Below, one piece after another: positions 29,040-41,565 of a stretch of 47,661 nt of DNA (position 1 is the first letter of the stretch; each line of letters opens with the position of its first letter). Both the position numbers and the translations under genes were made by a program. The notes beneath the pieces are model-generated. The model had not been told where the DNA came from. It did not search any database and saw nothing but the letters and a program-made list of their open reading frames with translations. This DNA is from Actinomycetales bacterium mxb001 (GTDB taxonomy: Bacteria; Actinomycetota; Actinomycetes; S36-B12), in NCBI GenBank assembly GCA_004379115.1, contig NBNH01000442.1:1-47661 (forward strand). The letters are read 5' to 3'.

Positions 29040-29665
29040 CCGCGAGCGCACCACTGACCATGGGTGCCGTGGTGGAGCTCCTCGCCGAGGAGTTCCCTGA
29101 CATCACCGCGTCGAAGATTCGCTACCTCGAGACCGAGGGGCTCATCCAGCCACATCGCACGCCGCGCGGGAGCCGTCGCTTCACGGAGGACGACGTCCGG
29201 CACCTGCGCCGCGTCTTGCGCCTGCAGCGCGATGAGTACCTTCCGCTGCGCGTGATCCGCGAGGGCCTCGGCTCGACTCAGGCGAATGAGGAGTCCACGG
29301 GCGATGTCTCTCCCCAGCGAATCCGCAAAGGTCGTCCCCGAGCGATGACGGTGGCCGAGATCTGCGAACGATCGGGGATCAGCCGATCGACCTGGGACGA
29401 TCTGGAGCGTTACGGCCTCGTGACGACGCGCGACTCCCAGGCCCTGGAGATCTGCACCCTGGTATCCCGACTGGCGGAGTTCGGTATCGAGGCCCGACAC
29501 CTGCGCGCATCCCGGGTGTCCGCCGATCGCGAGATCGGTCTGGTCGAACAGGCCCTCGCCCCCCGACGTGGTGACGCCGTGCGCGACGCCGATGACCGCG
29601 GTCAACTGCTGGCTCTGCTCATCGACCTGCATATCGCCCTGGTGCGGTCGGGACTCCCCGACTGA
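29036..29665 (+). CDS. MerR family regulator (Rv1828/FtsR-like)
   Basis: HTH region ASKIRYLETEGLIQPHRTPRGSRRFTEDDV; position after the FHA gene. Confidence 0.9.
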   Translation: MTASAPLTMGAVVELLAEEFPDITASKIRYLETEGLIQPHRTPRGSRRFTEDDVRHLRRVLRLQRDEYLPLRVIREGLGSTQANEESTGDVSPQRIRKGRPRAMTVAEICERSGISRSTWDDLERYGLVTTRDSQALEICTLVSRLAEFGIEARHLRASRVSADREIGLVEQALAPRRGDAVRDADDRGQLLALLIDLHIALVRSGLPD

Positions 29666-29688
29666 GGGGGTCGGGTTAGGCTCGAGCC

Positions 29689-30159
29689 ATGAAGCCGGTG
29701 GAGGTCGTCGGAGTTCGGGTGGAGATGCCCTCCAACCAGCCGATCGTGCTCCTGCGCGAGGCCGGGTCCGAGCGATACCTGCCCATCTGGATCGGCGCCG
29801 TCGAGGCCACCGCCATCGCCTTCGCCCAGCAGGGTGTCGTGCCTCAACGTCCGCTGACGCACGATCTCATGCGCGACGTCCTCGACGCGTTGGCCTCACC
29901 ACTCCAGGAGGTGCGCATCACTCGCCTCGAGGAAGGGGTGTTCTTCGCCGATCTCGTCTTCGCCAGCGGGACCGAGGTCAGCGCCCGTCCCAGCGATGCC
30001 ATCGCGCTCGCCCTGCGAACCGGCTCGCCCATCTACGCCGCAGACGCCGTCCTCGAGGAAGCAGGGGTGTCTATCCCCGACGAGCAGGAGGACGAGGTGG
30101 AGAAATTCCGCGAGTTCCTCGACCAGATCTCCCCGGAGGACTTCGGTGCCGGAGGCTAG
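29689..30159 (+). CDS. Bifunctional nuclease family protein (DUF151)
   Basis: VEMPSNQPIVLLREAGSERYLPIWIGAVEATAIAFAQQG; RPSDAIALALRTGSPIYA. Confidence 0.93.
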   Translation: MKPVEVVGVRVEMPSNQPIVLLREAGSERYLPIWIGAVEATAIAFAQQGVVPQRPLTHDLMRDVLDALASPLQEVRITRLEEGVFFADLVFASGTEVSARPSDAIALALRTGSPIYAADAVLEEAGVSIPDEQEDEVEKFREFLDQISPEDFGAGG

Positions 30160-30183
30160 TCGGAGACGGCCCGGCGGGTCGCG

Positions 30184-30212
30184 TTGACCCACCCCCCGCC
30201 CAGCCCTACGGT
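30184..30212 (+). promoter_or_regulatory. Sigma70-like promoter upstream of MerR gene
   Basis: TTGACC (30184-30189) - exactly 17 nt - TACGGT (30207-30212). Confidence 0.6.
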
Positions 30213-30242
30213 GATATCCCCCAACGAGCAGGGCAGGTGTCC

Positions 30243-30842
30243 GTGAGCGCTACCACCGGTCTTCCCGGCCAGCAGGACGTGGCGACGACGCTGCCCGCAA
30301 CCGTTGATCAGCCTGGGCTGTTCGACGAGGGTGATCTGCGCTCGGAGGCCACGCACCTCGGCTATCGGGGACCCGTGGCCTGCGCTGCTGCCGGCATCAC
30401 CTACCGGCAGCTCGACTACTGGGCCCGCACCGGACTCGTCGAGCCCAGCATCCGGCCGGCATCCGGGTCTGGCACCCAGCGTCTCTACGGCTTCCGCGAC
30501 ATCCTCATCCTGCGCATCGTCAAGCGCCTGATCGACACGGGCGTCTCGCTGCCCAATATCCGCTCGGCCGTCCGTCACCTCGAGGAGCGGGGCGGCGATG
30601 ACCTGGCCCGCATCACGCTCATGAGCGACGGGGCCACCATCTACGAGTGCCGCAGCGCGGACGAGGTGGTCGATCTCGTCCGCGGCGGCCAGGGAGTCTT
30701 CGGCATCGCCGTGGGCCGCGTCTGGCAAGAGGTCGAGGGTTCCCTGGCCTCCCTGCCGGGGGAGCGGTCCGACGGGCAAATCGACCTGGACCCCCACGAC
30801 GAGCTGTCCCAGCGTCGCGCAGCGCGCCACGCGACCGCCTGA
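30243..30842 (+). CDS. MerR family regulator (Rv1830-like)
   Basis: ITYRQLDYWARTGLVEPSIRPASGSGTQRLYGFRDILILRIVKRLIDTG; GTG 30243 or GTG 30237 start; long track ORF from 29568 is an extension. Confidence 0.88.
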   Translation: MSATTGLPGQQDVATTLPATVDQPGLFDEGDLRSEATHLGYRGPVACAAAGITYRQLDYWARTGLVEPSIRPASGSGTQRLYGFRDILILRIVKRLIDTGVSLPNIRSAVRHLEERGGDDLARITLMSDGATIYECRSADEVVDLVRGGQGVFGIAVGRVWQEVEGSLASLPGERSDGQIDLDPHDELSQRRAARHATA

Positions 30843-30885
30843 GCGCACGTACCCCCGCGAGGGGGTAGGCTGACGTCGCTGCTCG

Positions 30886-31081
30886 ACCGCACACGGGAGA
30901 GCCCCGCGAAGCCATCGCGGGCGCCGAAGGAGCAACCTCCCCGGAAACTCTCAGGCACATGAACCGTGCGCGGAAGGCAACTCTGGAGAGAGGGTCGGCG
31001 ACGACCCCACCGACGGTGCAAGTCCGGCTGGCCCGGGCGAAGCTCTCAGGTCGCGGTGGCCCGCGAGACCAGAGGGGGAGC
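30886..31081 (+). promoter_or_regulatory. Tandem glycine riboswitch upstream of gcvP
   Basis: Aptamer 1: cgggagagccccg...gcgccgaaggagcaacctccccggaaactctcaggca...ccgtgcgcggaaggcaactctggagag; aptamer 2: ccaccgacggtgcaagtcc...gggcgaagctctcaggtc...gagaccagagggggag; immediately upstream of gcvP. Confidence 0.93.
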
Positions 31082-31140
31082 GCGGTGGCGCCACCACCGT
31101 TCGCCCCGGGGCGCCCTGCCCCGTGAGCCTGAGGAGCAGC

Positions 31141-33987
<2,847 letters not shown>

Positions 33988-34010
33988 GCACCCGCTAGCC
34001 TCGCCTCACC

Positions 34011-35573
34011 ATGGAGATCACCGGCGGCGTCCTCGCCACGATCATCGTCGCGATCGCGGTGGCGGCCATTGCCCGGTGGCGGGGTGTCGGGATCGCGATT
34101 CCGCTCCTTGTCGTAGGGGCGATTATTGGTGCGCTTCCGTTCGGTCCTGTGGCTCCGGATGACGCCGGCGAGGTTTTCCTGCTCATCCTCGCTCCGCTGA
34201 TCTTCGGCGAGGCGATGTCGACATCGTTCTTCGACTTCCGGCGTCAGCGCGGGCCGATCCTCGCCCTGGCGATCGGCCTCGTCGTCCTGTCGTCCTTCGC
34301 CGTTGGCGCCGTTGCGCAATGGATCATGCCGGGCCTGTCCTTGAGCCTCGCCTTCGCCCTCGGCGCGGTTCTATCGCCCACGGACGCCGTCGCGGTCGCG
34401 AGCGTGGCTCGGCGTGGTGCGCTGCCGCGTCGGATCGTCACGATCCTGGAGGGGGAGAGCCTCGTCAACGACGGGACCGGCCTCACCCTCCTGCGCGTCG
34501 CACTGACCGCAGCCGCCCTCGGGGCGGTCACCGTTGGCGACGTCCTGTTGATCCTGACCCTGTCGATCGTGGGCGGCCTCATCGTCGGTATCGCGATCGG
34601 CCTCATCATCGTGTGGGTCATGCGCACGGTGCGCGATGACCTCATCGCCAACTGCCTCATCCTCATCGCGCCGTTCCCCAGCTATCTCATCGCCGAGGAG
34701 ATCGGCGGCTCGGGCATCCTCGCGGTCGTCGCCACCGCCCTCCTGGTCGCCAACGCGATGCTCTCCAACCGACGATTCCGCGGTCGCATGGCCTCGGTCG
34801 CCGTGTGGAGGCAGCTGACCTTCATCCTCACCGCCTTCGCCTTCTTCCTCGTGGGTCTGGAGATCCCCGCCACGCTCATCGCCCTCGCGCCTGGTGAGCT
34901 TCGCATCGTCATCCTGCTGGTCGTGGCCGTCCTCGCGGTCCTCTTCGTCTCTCGACTGCTCTTCGTCTTCGCCATGGTGGGCCTGTCACACCTGGGCAGT
35001 CGCGAGCGACTCGGCCCGCGTGAGGCGATCGTCCTGGCCTGGGCGGGCGCCCGGGGACCGGTGTCCGGCCTCGCGGCTTTCTCGATACCCGCCGCCGCGA
35101 TCGCCACGGAGTTCGCTGATGAACACCGGATCTTGCTCGCCACGACGTTCTGCGTCATCGCGATCACGCTGCTGCTCTCGCCGACGCTATCGCTCGTGGC
35201 ACGACTCGTCGGCGTCCACGGGGACGACGAGGGGGAGCGGGCAGCCGCTCTCAAGGCGGCGCTGGTCGCCCGAGGGCTTGAGGCACTCGACCAGGCCGTC
35301 GAGCAGGGCATCATCGACGGCCAGCCGATCGATGCCGCCGCGGAGCGCAGTGTGCGCGACACCCTCACGTCCCTGATGCCGGCATCGCAGTCCGCGTCCG
35401 AGTCGGAGTCCGCCGATCAGGTCTGGCAACTCGAGGGTCGCGTCCTGCGGGCGCAGTACGAGGAACTCCTGCGACTGCGCGATGAGGAGGGCATGCCCGA
35501 CGCCATCGTGCGACCGGTCATGCATGCCCTCGACCTGCAGTCCGAGGCCCACAAGGGCCGACAGTCGCCCTAG
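34011..35573 (+). CDS. Na+/H+ antiporter (CPA1/NhaP family)
   Basis: SPTDAVAVASVARRGALPRRIVTILEGESLVNDGTGL; multiple TM helices. Confidence 0.93.
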   Translation: MEITGGVLATIIVAIAVAAIARWRGVGIAIPLLVVGAIIGALPFGPVAPDDAGEVFLLILAPLIFGEAMSTSFFDFRRQRGPILALAIGLVVLSSFAVGAVAQWIMPGLSLSLAFALGAVLSPTDAVAVASVARRGALPRRIVTILEGESLVNDGTGLTLLRVALTAAALGAVTVGDVLLILTLSIVGGLIVGIAIGLIIVWVMRTVRDDLIANCLILIAPFPSYLIAEEIGGSGILAVVATALLVANAMLSNRRFRGRMASVAVWRQLTFILTAFAFFLVGLEIPATLIALAPGELRIVILLVVAVLAVLFVSRLLFVFAMVGLSHLGSRERLGPREAIVLAWAGARGPVSGLAAFSIPAAAIATEFADEHRILLATTFCVIAITLLLSPTLSLVARLVGVHGDDEGERAAALKAALVARGLEALDQAVEQGIIDGQPIDAAAERSVRDTLTSLMPASQSASESESADQVWQLEGRVLRAQYEELLRLRDEEGMPDAIVRPVMHALDLQSEAHKGRQSP

Positions 35574-36094
35574 GTGCGCCCGAGTCGCTCCTGAGCCGTG
35601 GTCAGGGTGTCGGTCTCGGCCTGCGGCATCCAATCGGCATGCACGACGTCGAACCCTGCCTGTCTCATCGCGACCACGACAGCGTCGTCATCGTCGATCA
35701 CCCGGGCGACCATCGAGCCGGTGGCGAGCTCGCGCAGGACCTCCACCTTGAACTCCCGAGCCGGTCGTCGATCGCTCTCGGAGCGCATGTAGAGCGGGGC
35801 GGCGGGAAAGCCATGGGCCTCGAGCCAGGTCAGCGTCGCGGGACGGCACCGCTCGGGTCGGCCCGTCAGGTAGACCGGCGACAGGCCGTCGCCGATCGCA
35901 CGTTCGATCTCCGAACGGCCCTCGGGCAAGACGCCGTCGTCGGGCGCCGACGCGAAGAACGCATCCCAATCGCGGCGGCGACCGGACAGGTGGTGCAGCC
36001 GGTGGCGCACGTCGGCGATCACGCCGTCGATGTCGACGACGACCAGGGCAGGAGGGGCAGGAACACCCTCGCTGCTCCCCATAGGATCTGACAT
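35570..36094 (-). CDS. HAD-superfamily phosphatase (polynucleotide kinase 3'-phosphatase-like)
   Basis: VVVDIDGVIADVRHRLHHL; YLTGRPERCRPATLTWL; VIDDDDAVVVAM. Start at ATG 36094 or 36103. Confidence 0.83.
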   Translation of the reverse strand: MSDPMGSSEGVPAPPALVVVDIDGVIADVRHRLHHLSGRRRDWDAFFASAPDDGVLPEGRSEIERAIGDGLSPVYLTGRPERCRPATLTWLEAHGFPAAPLYMRSESDRRPAREFKVEVLRELATGSMVARVIDDDDAVVVAMRQAGFDVVHADWMPQAETDTLTTAQERLGRT

Positions 36095-36126
36095 AATGTG
36101 CATTATCGGCGTTTTGCCGATATGCC

Positions 36127-37551
36127 TCAGGCCCTCAGCGCCTCAGCGAGCTCGGCGAATTCCTGGGTCAGCACGGCCATGTCGGCCGGCGTGTGAGCCA
36201 AGGACACCAGCCACTGCTCGTCGAGCCCGGGAGGCGTGAGCACGCCGCGATTGACGCCCCAGAGCCAGCTGAGCTCGGCAGCGCCGAAGTCGGTGCGCTT
36301 GTAGTCGCGATAGTTGCGGACCGGCGTCGCCGACCAGGTGATGGCGCCCTTGACCCCGAATCCCACCGTGTGGGCGGGCAGCTGGTGACGGCGGATGATG
36401 TCGTCGGCAGCCTCGAGTGCGGTGTCGTTGACCTCCTCGGCCCGGGCGAGAGCCTCGCGCGTGCAGACCTCATCGACGGCGGCAGCGGCGGCCATCACGA
36501 GCGGATTGCCGTTGTAGGTGCCGAAGTGCGGCATGCGGCCGTCGATGACCACCTCCATCACCTCGCCCTTGCCACCGAACGCGGCCAGCGGAAGGCCACC
36601 GCCGATGCTCTTGGCCAAGGTGACGAGATCGGGGGTCACGCCCAGTCGCTGGGCGGCACCGCCGTAGCCGGCCGTGAGGCCGGTCTTGACCTCGTCGAAG
36701 ACCAGGAGGGCGCCGTGGGCGTCGCACAGGGCGCGCACTCCGGCGAGGTAGCCAGCGTCGGGTACGACGATCGACACGTTTTCGAGCACCGGCTCCATGA
36801 CGACGGCCGCGATCTCACGGCCGTGGTCGGCCAGCAACTGCGCCAGGCGCTCGAGGTTGTTGTAGGGCACCGGGTAAACCGTGCCCGCCTCGACCTCGAA
36901 GGGCACGACCGCCACCGGAGCATCCTCCGGACCTGCCTCGTCGACCGCGGGCTTCACCGAGACCGACAGGGCGTCGTAGCCACCGTGGTAGCCACCCTCG
37001 ATCTTGATGATGGCCTTGCGTCCTGTGTAGGCACGGGCCGCGCGTACGGCGTACATCGTGGCCTCGGTGCCGGAGTTGGCGAAGCGGATCATGTCGAGGT
37101 CGAAGCGCTGGCAGAACCGCTCCGCCATCTCCGACGCCGTGGGCGACGGGGTGACGAACAAGGTGCCGGTCTCCATCGCCTTGGTGACGGCGGCGACGAC
37201 AACGGGATTGAGATGGCCGACCAGCATCGCGCCAAAGCCCATCGACAGGTCGAGCAACCGGCGACCGTCGACGTCGGTCAGCCAGGCACCCTTGGCGGAC
37301 TCGATGGCGATGGGGTACGGATCCCAGTGCTGGAAGGACGACGGGACCCCGAGCGGCAGGGTCTTGCTCGAGCGGGCGTTGAGGGAGCCGGACTTCGGCG
37401 TTCCGCCGGAGAAGCGCTCCCATTCGGCTGCCAGCAGGGCCTGGACGCGCGCCGGATCGAGCGGGACGGACTCGGCGGGTACCTGACGCCAGGTGGCCGG
37501 GTCGTGCGGCGGCCAGGTCACCGGGTTAGGGGTCGTCGTCTGGATGCTCAT
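36127..37551 (-). CDS. Class III PLP-dependent aminotransferase (GSAM-like)
   Basis: RFANSGTEATMYAVRAARAYTGRKAIIKIEGGYHGGYD; LLVFDEVKTGLTAGYGG; LAKSIGGGLPLAAFGG. Confidence 0.93.
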   Translation of the reverse strand: MSIQTTTPNPVTWPPHDPATWRQVPAESVPLDPARVQALLAAEWERFSGGTPKSGSLNARSSKTLPLGVPSSFQHWDPYPIAIESAKGAWLTDVDGRRLLDLSMGFGAMLVGHLNPVVVAAVTKAMETGTLFVTPSPTASEMAERFCQRFDLDMIRFANSGTEATMYAVRAARAYTGRKAIIKIEGGYHGGYDALSVSVKPAVDEAGPEDAPVAVVPFEVEAGTVYPVPYNNLERLAQLLADHGREIAAVVMEPVLENVSIVVPDAGYLAGVRALCDAHGALLVFDEVKTGLTAGYGGAAQRLGVTPDLVTLAKSIGGGLPLAAFGGKGEVMEVVIDGRMPHFGTYNGNPLVMAAAAAVDEVCTREALARAEEVNDTALEAADDIIRRHQLPAHTVGFGVKGAITWSATPVRNYRDYKRTDFGAAELSWLWGVNRGVLTPPGLDEQWLVSLAHTPADMAVLTQEFAELAEALRA

Positions 37552-37636
37552 GGGTATCCCTCACTCCATCAGGTCGTGGATCGATCGTAGCCCTGCCGGG
37601 GAGCTGCCCCACGGCCCGTGGCCGGAGAATGACGCC

Positions 37637-38392
37637 ATGGTCGAGGGCTTCCGCGCGTACGCCCACCGGGGCGGCTCGAAGATCGCCCCCGAGAACTCCC
37701 CCGCTGCCTTCGCATCGGCCGTGGCGCTGGGCTACGTGTGGCTCGAAACCGACCTGCGTTCCACACGCGATGGCATCGCCGTCGTCCACCATGATCCCGA
37801 TCTCGACCGCACCACCGACCTGAGCGGGCCGGTGCTGGATCAGGCCTGGCGCGACGTGAGCCGGGCGCGGTTGGCCAATGGCGAGAATCCCCTGCGACTC
37901 GACGAGCTTCTCGAGGCATATCCGGATGCTCGGCTCAATCTCGACGTCAAGGAGCCTGCCGTCGTCGTTCCCACACTGGACGCCCTCCGGCGCGCCAACG
38001 CCTGGCATCGCGTGTGCCTGACGTCGTTCTCCACGCTCCGCCTGCGCGCCGTGCGGCGGTGGGTCCCGCACCCCGTGGAGACCTCGGCTGGGCCGCTCGA
38101 GGTGCTCCTCCATCGCACCACTCCCCTGCCCTTCACGCGGCTCTTGCGATCGACGCCTGATCGACTCCAGGTGCCGACACGCCTGGCCACCTCGACCTTC
38201 ATTCGGCGGGCCCACGCACGCGGCCTGGCCGTCGACGCCTGGACGGTCAACGACCCCGGCGACATGAAGCGCCTGCTGGCCCTCGGCGTTGACGGGATCA
38301 TGACCGACGACCCTGCCCTGCTGCGCGACGTCGTGCGGTCCCATGGGGGCTGGTGGCCTGACGTGCCTCCAGATCGAACACGTGTACGATAG
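37637..38392 (+). CDS. Glycerophosphodiester phosphodiesterase family protein
   Basis: AHRGGSKIAPENSPAAFASAVALGYVWLETDLRSTRDGIAVVHHDPDLDRTTD. Confidence 0.94.
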   Translation: MVEGFRAYAHRGGSKIAPENSPAAFASAVALGYVWLETDLRSTRDGIAVVHHDPDLDRTTDLSGPVLDQAWRDVSRARLANGENPLRLDELLEAYPDARLNLDVKEPAVVVPTLDALRRANAWHRVCLTSFSTLRLRAVRRWVPHPVETSAGPLEVLLHRTTPLPFTRLLRSTPDRLQVPTRLATSTFIRRAHARGLAVDAWTVNDPGDMKRLLALGVDGIMTDDPALLRDVVRSHGGWWPDVPPDRTRVR

Positions 38393-38471
38393 GACAAGCG
38401 GAACCCCGGGAAGGTTCCCTTCGTCCTAGGCGTTGACACCGGTAGATCCGGTTCCGCGAGGGAGGTGGGCC

Positions 38472-38816
38472 ATGTCCGAGGGCAGCCTGAGAGGTTCGCG
38501 CCTGGGTGCGACCAGTTACGAAAACGACGACCATGTCGCCCCGGCCGAGCGACTGATCGTCGCCTACGACTGCCCCCGGGGCCACGTGACCACCGTGCCG
38601 TTCTCCGCGGAGGCCGAAGAGGTTCCTGTGCTGTGGGAGTGCCGGTGCGGCGCCGAGGCGCTCCAGCGCTCGGCCGCACGCCCCGACGACAAGCCCACGC
38701 GCCATGTGCGCACCCACTGGGACATGCTGATGGAGCGTCGCACTATTGACGACCTCCAAGAGCTGCTCGACGAGCGACTCGACCTGCTGCGTCAGGGCCG
38801 GCGTCAGTCGGCCTGA
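38472..38816 (+). CDS. rbpA: RNA polymerase-binding protein RbpA
   Basis: GSLRGSRLGATSYENDD; THWDMLMERRTIDDLQELLDERLDLLR; RBS gggaggtgg upstream of ATG. Confidence 0.96.
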   Translation: MSEGSLRGSRLGATSYENDDHVAPAERLIVAYDCPRGHVTTVPFSAEAEEVPVLWECRCGAEALQRSAARPDDKPTRHVRTHWDMLMERRTIDDLQELLDERLDLLRQGRRQSA

Positions 38817-39247
38817 GTCATCGGGCCCATTCCGCGGCGCATAGCCCGTTCGATCCGAGCGGCGATACGACCGCGCACCGGCGGCAATAGGAGCACCAGG
38901 CCGATCGCCGTGGTGAGAAATCCGGGCACCGCAATGAGCAGGCCGGCCGGCACCAACAGCGACGTCGTGGCGGGTACTGCCGGCGCCACTGGGCTGGACT
39001 CCCCCGTCGCGGTGATCTCCAAGCGCTCCCCGGTGGGCGTGCGCAGTGCAGTCATGGCGGCCGACCAGGCCTGACCCGTGGCCGAAAGCGCGTAGCGGAC
39101 GATGCCGAGTCCTAGCGCCAGGAAGACCACGAGCGCCATGAACACCCACCACCATCCGATGATGGAGGCCACGAGCACCGCCAGCGCGATCTCCACGAGC
39201 GGATAGGCCAGCACCGCCACGCAGCCCCAGCGCACACGCGTGCTCAT
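38804..39247 (-). CDS. fxsA: FxsA family membrane protein
   Basis: [66 protein letters not shown]. Confidence 0.9.
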   Translation of the reverse strand: MSTRVRWGCVAVLAYPLVEIALAVLVASIIGWWWVFMALVVFLALGLGIVRYALSATGQAWSAAMTALRTPTGERLEITATGESSPVAPAVPATTSLLVPAGLLIAVPGFLTTAIGLVLLLPPVRGRIAARIERAMRRGMGPMTQAD

Positions 39248-39990
39248 CGGCGCCGTGGCCGTCCGCTTACCTGACGCCATCGCTCCTGCGCACCCCACTG
39301 GCCCACCTTGGTGAGCGCCTCTACCACGATTCGATTGCTCATCTTCGACGTGCCGGCCTCGCGTTCGACGAAGGTGATCGGCACTTCACGAATGACCTTG
39401 CCGCGCTGCACGGCACGCCAGAGCATGTCGACCTGGAAGCAGTAGCCGTTGGACTGCACTGAGTCGAGGTCGAGATCACGCAAAGTCTGGGCTCGGAACG
39501 CGCGGTAGCCGCCGGTTGCGTCACGGGTGCGAATGCCTAGTGCCAGCCTCGTGTAGAGACTGCCACCACGTGAGAGAACTTCACGCGAACGCGGCCAATT
39601 CACCACCGCGCCTCCGGGCACCCATCGCGACCCGAGCACGAGGTCGGCGTGTTCGAGAGCATCGAGCAGGCGGGGAAGCTCCTCCGGGCGATGCGAGCCG
39701 TCAGCGTCCATCTCGACGAGGACGTCGTAGTCGCGGTCCAAGCCCCAGGCGAAGCCCGCGAGATAGGCGCGGCCGAGACCCTCCTTGCCCGGGCGGTGCA
39801 GGACATGAACATGGGCGTCACTGGCCGCCATCTCGTCAGCCAATCGACCCGTGCCGTCCGGCGAGTTGTCGTCAGCCACCAGGATGTCGGCATCCGGCAC
39901 GGACGCCCGGACGCGCCCGACAATTACCGGCAGGTTTTCGGCCTCGTTGTACGTCGGGATGATGACGAGTACGCGACCGACAGACGACAC
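39244..39990 (-). CDS. Polyprenol monophosphomannose synthase (GT2, DPM1-like)
   Basis: [51 protein letters not shown]; adjacent to Lnt as in the actinobacterial Ppm1 locus. Confidence 0.93.
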   Translation of the reverse strand: MSSVGRVLVIIPTYNEAENLPVIVGRVRASVPDADILVADDNSPDGTGRLADEMAASDAHVHVLHRPGKEGLGRAYLAGFAWGLDRDYDVLVEMDADGSHRPEELPRLLDALEHADLVLGSRWVPGGAVVNWPRSREVLSRGGSLYTRLALGIRTRDATGGYRAFRAQTLRDLDLDSVQSNGYCFQVDMLWRAVQRGKVIREVPITFVEREAGTSKMSNRIVVEALTKVGQWGAQERWRQVSGRPRRR

Positions 39991-40000
39991 GAGATTGAGC

Positions 40001-41545
40001 CTAGATCGCCGTCGGTCCAGACTGCGCACTCCCCCGGTGCCGAGTGAGGGCAAACCCCACGGACATGACCGCCACGAGCGTGACCAGCCACTCGGGGATT
40101 GCTCCCACGCGGTCAGCCACGGTCAACGTGTCGCGCAGCGGGATGCGCTCGACCAGAGCCCCGGTCTGTCCCTCCGCGATCTCCGAGATGACGGAGCCAT
40201 CAGGACCGATGACCGCGCTGATGCCCGACGTTGCTGCCACAAGCACGGACCGTCCGTGCTCGACCGCCCGCAAGCGCGACATGGCCACCTGCTGCTCGGG
40301 TTGCCCCAGCCCCGCAAACGTCGCGTTGTTGGTCTGCACGACAATGACGCGGCCTCCGGCGGTAACCGCATCGTGGACGATGTCGTCATAGGCGACCTCG
40401 AAGCAGATGACGTCACCCACGCGCGCAGGACCGACCATCAGCACTCCCGCCTCCTGACCTGCGGTCATGTCACGGCTCAGGCGATCCAGACGACCGACGA
40501 GGGGGGCGACGATCGGGCGAAGCGGGATGTACTCGCCGAAGGGCACCGGATGCCTCTTGACGTAGAAGTCACCGGGACCGGTCTGCGGCGACCAGGCGAT
40601 ACCGACGTTGGCGATCCGCGTCGGATCCCCGGGTGCCTCGATGATCGCGCCGACAAGGATCGGCGCGTCGATCGCACGAGCGGATGCCGTGATGGCCGCG
40701 GCGACGTCCGCATCACGGTAGGGATCGATGTCGACGGCGTTCTCGGGCCAGATGACGAGTTCGGGTGCGGGTTCGTCTCCGGCCGCTACCGACTCGGCCA
40801 GACGCACTGTTTCGCCGATGTGGCGCTGCAACACCTCGCGACGATCATCCGAAACGGAGATTCCGGTATTGGGCACGCCCCCTTGGATGACGGCGGCGGT
40901 CACGTCAGCAGGTCCACCCTCGGCCTGTCCCGTGGTGGGACGGGGAATGAGGATGCCGGATAGTGCGATCACGATGAGGCCGCCGAGCGCGGCCGCGACC
41001 CAGCGTCGGTGGTCAACCGTGCGCAGCGTGAGCACGACCACGATGAAGGCGAGCACTGCTCCGGCCAGTGCTGTCATGAACGTCACCAGCGGGGCTCCCG
41101 CGATAGCGGCCCAGGGGGTGAGTGTCGTCGCCGTCTGCGCGAAGGCCAGCCGGCCCCACGGAAAACCCCCGATGGGCATTCGGTCGCGCAGGGCCTCCTG
41201 GGCAACCCACAGGCAGGCGATCCACAGTGGCCACCAGCGCAGGCGGGTCACCAGCGCCGATCCCCACCCGAGCAGCGCCATCCAGAACGCACAGAGCGCG
41301 ACGAGCAGGATCCAGGCGTCGGACCCGACCACCGACAGCCAGCGCAGCATGATGCCGAAACACACGGCACCTTGGACGAAGCCGAGCAGGGCTCCCCAGC
41401 TCGCGCGCACCCGGTAGGTCGCCAGCGCCAGCATGGCCACCGCCACGGGTGCCAGGAGCGATGCCCCTACCGGCGGAAAGGCCAGGGCCAGCAGGATGCC
41501 CGAGCCGAGCGCCAGGAGGGCGCGTGCCCAACCGGGAAGGTTCAT
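40001..41545 (-). CDS. lnt: Apolipoprotein N-acyltransferase
   Basis: Multi-TM N-terminus plus nitrilase domain ([52 protein letters not shown]). Start ATG 41545. Confidence 0.94.
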   Translation of the reverse strand: MNLPGWARALLALGSGILLALAFPPVGASLLAPVAVAMLALATYRVRASWGALLGFVQGAVCFGIMLRWLSVVGSDAWILLVALCAFWMALLGWGSALVTRLRWWPLWIACLWVAQEALRDRMPIGGFPWGRLAFAQTATTLTPWAAIAGAPLVTFMTALAGAVLAFIVVVLTLRTVDHRRWVAAALGGLIVIALSGILIPRPTTGQAEGGPADVTAAVIQGGVPNTGISVSDDRREVLQRHIGETVRLAESVAAGDEPAPELVIWPENAVDIDPYRDADVAAAITASARAIDAPILVGAIIEAPGDPTRIANVGIAWSPQTGPGDFYVKRHPVPFGEYIPLRPIVAPLVGRLDRLSRDMTAGQEAGVLMVGPARVGDVICFEVAYDDIVHDAVTAGGRVIVVQTNNATFAGLGQPEQQVAMSRLRAVEHGRSVLVAATSGISAVIGPDGSVISEIAEGQTGALVERIPLRDTLTVADRVGAIPEWLVTLVAVMSVGFALTRHRGSAQSGPTAI

Positions 41546-41565
41546 GGTCGTAGGACGCGCGAGGG

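Noticed and set aside
36193-37590. 465-aa plus-strand ORF opposite the class III aminotransferase
   Set aside because: Antisense shadow ORF with repetitive V/G/D/R composition; the aminotransferase on the other strand has clear family motifs.
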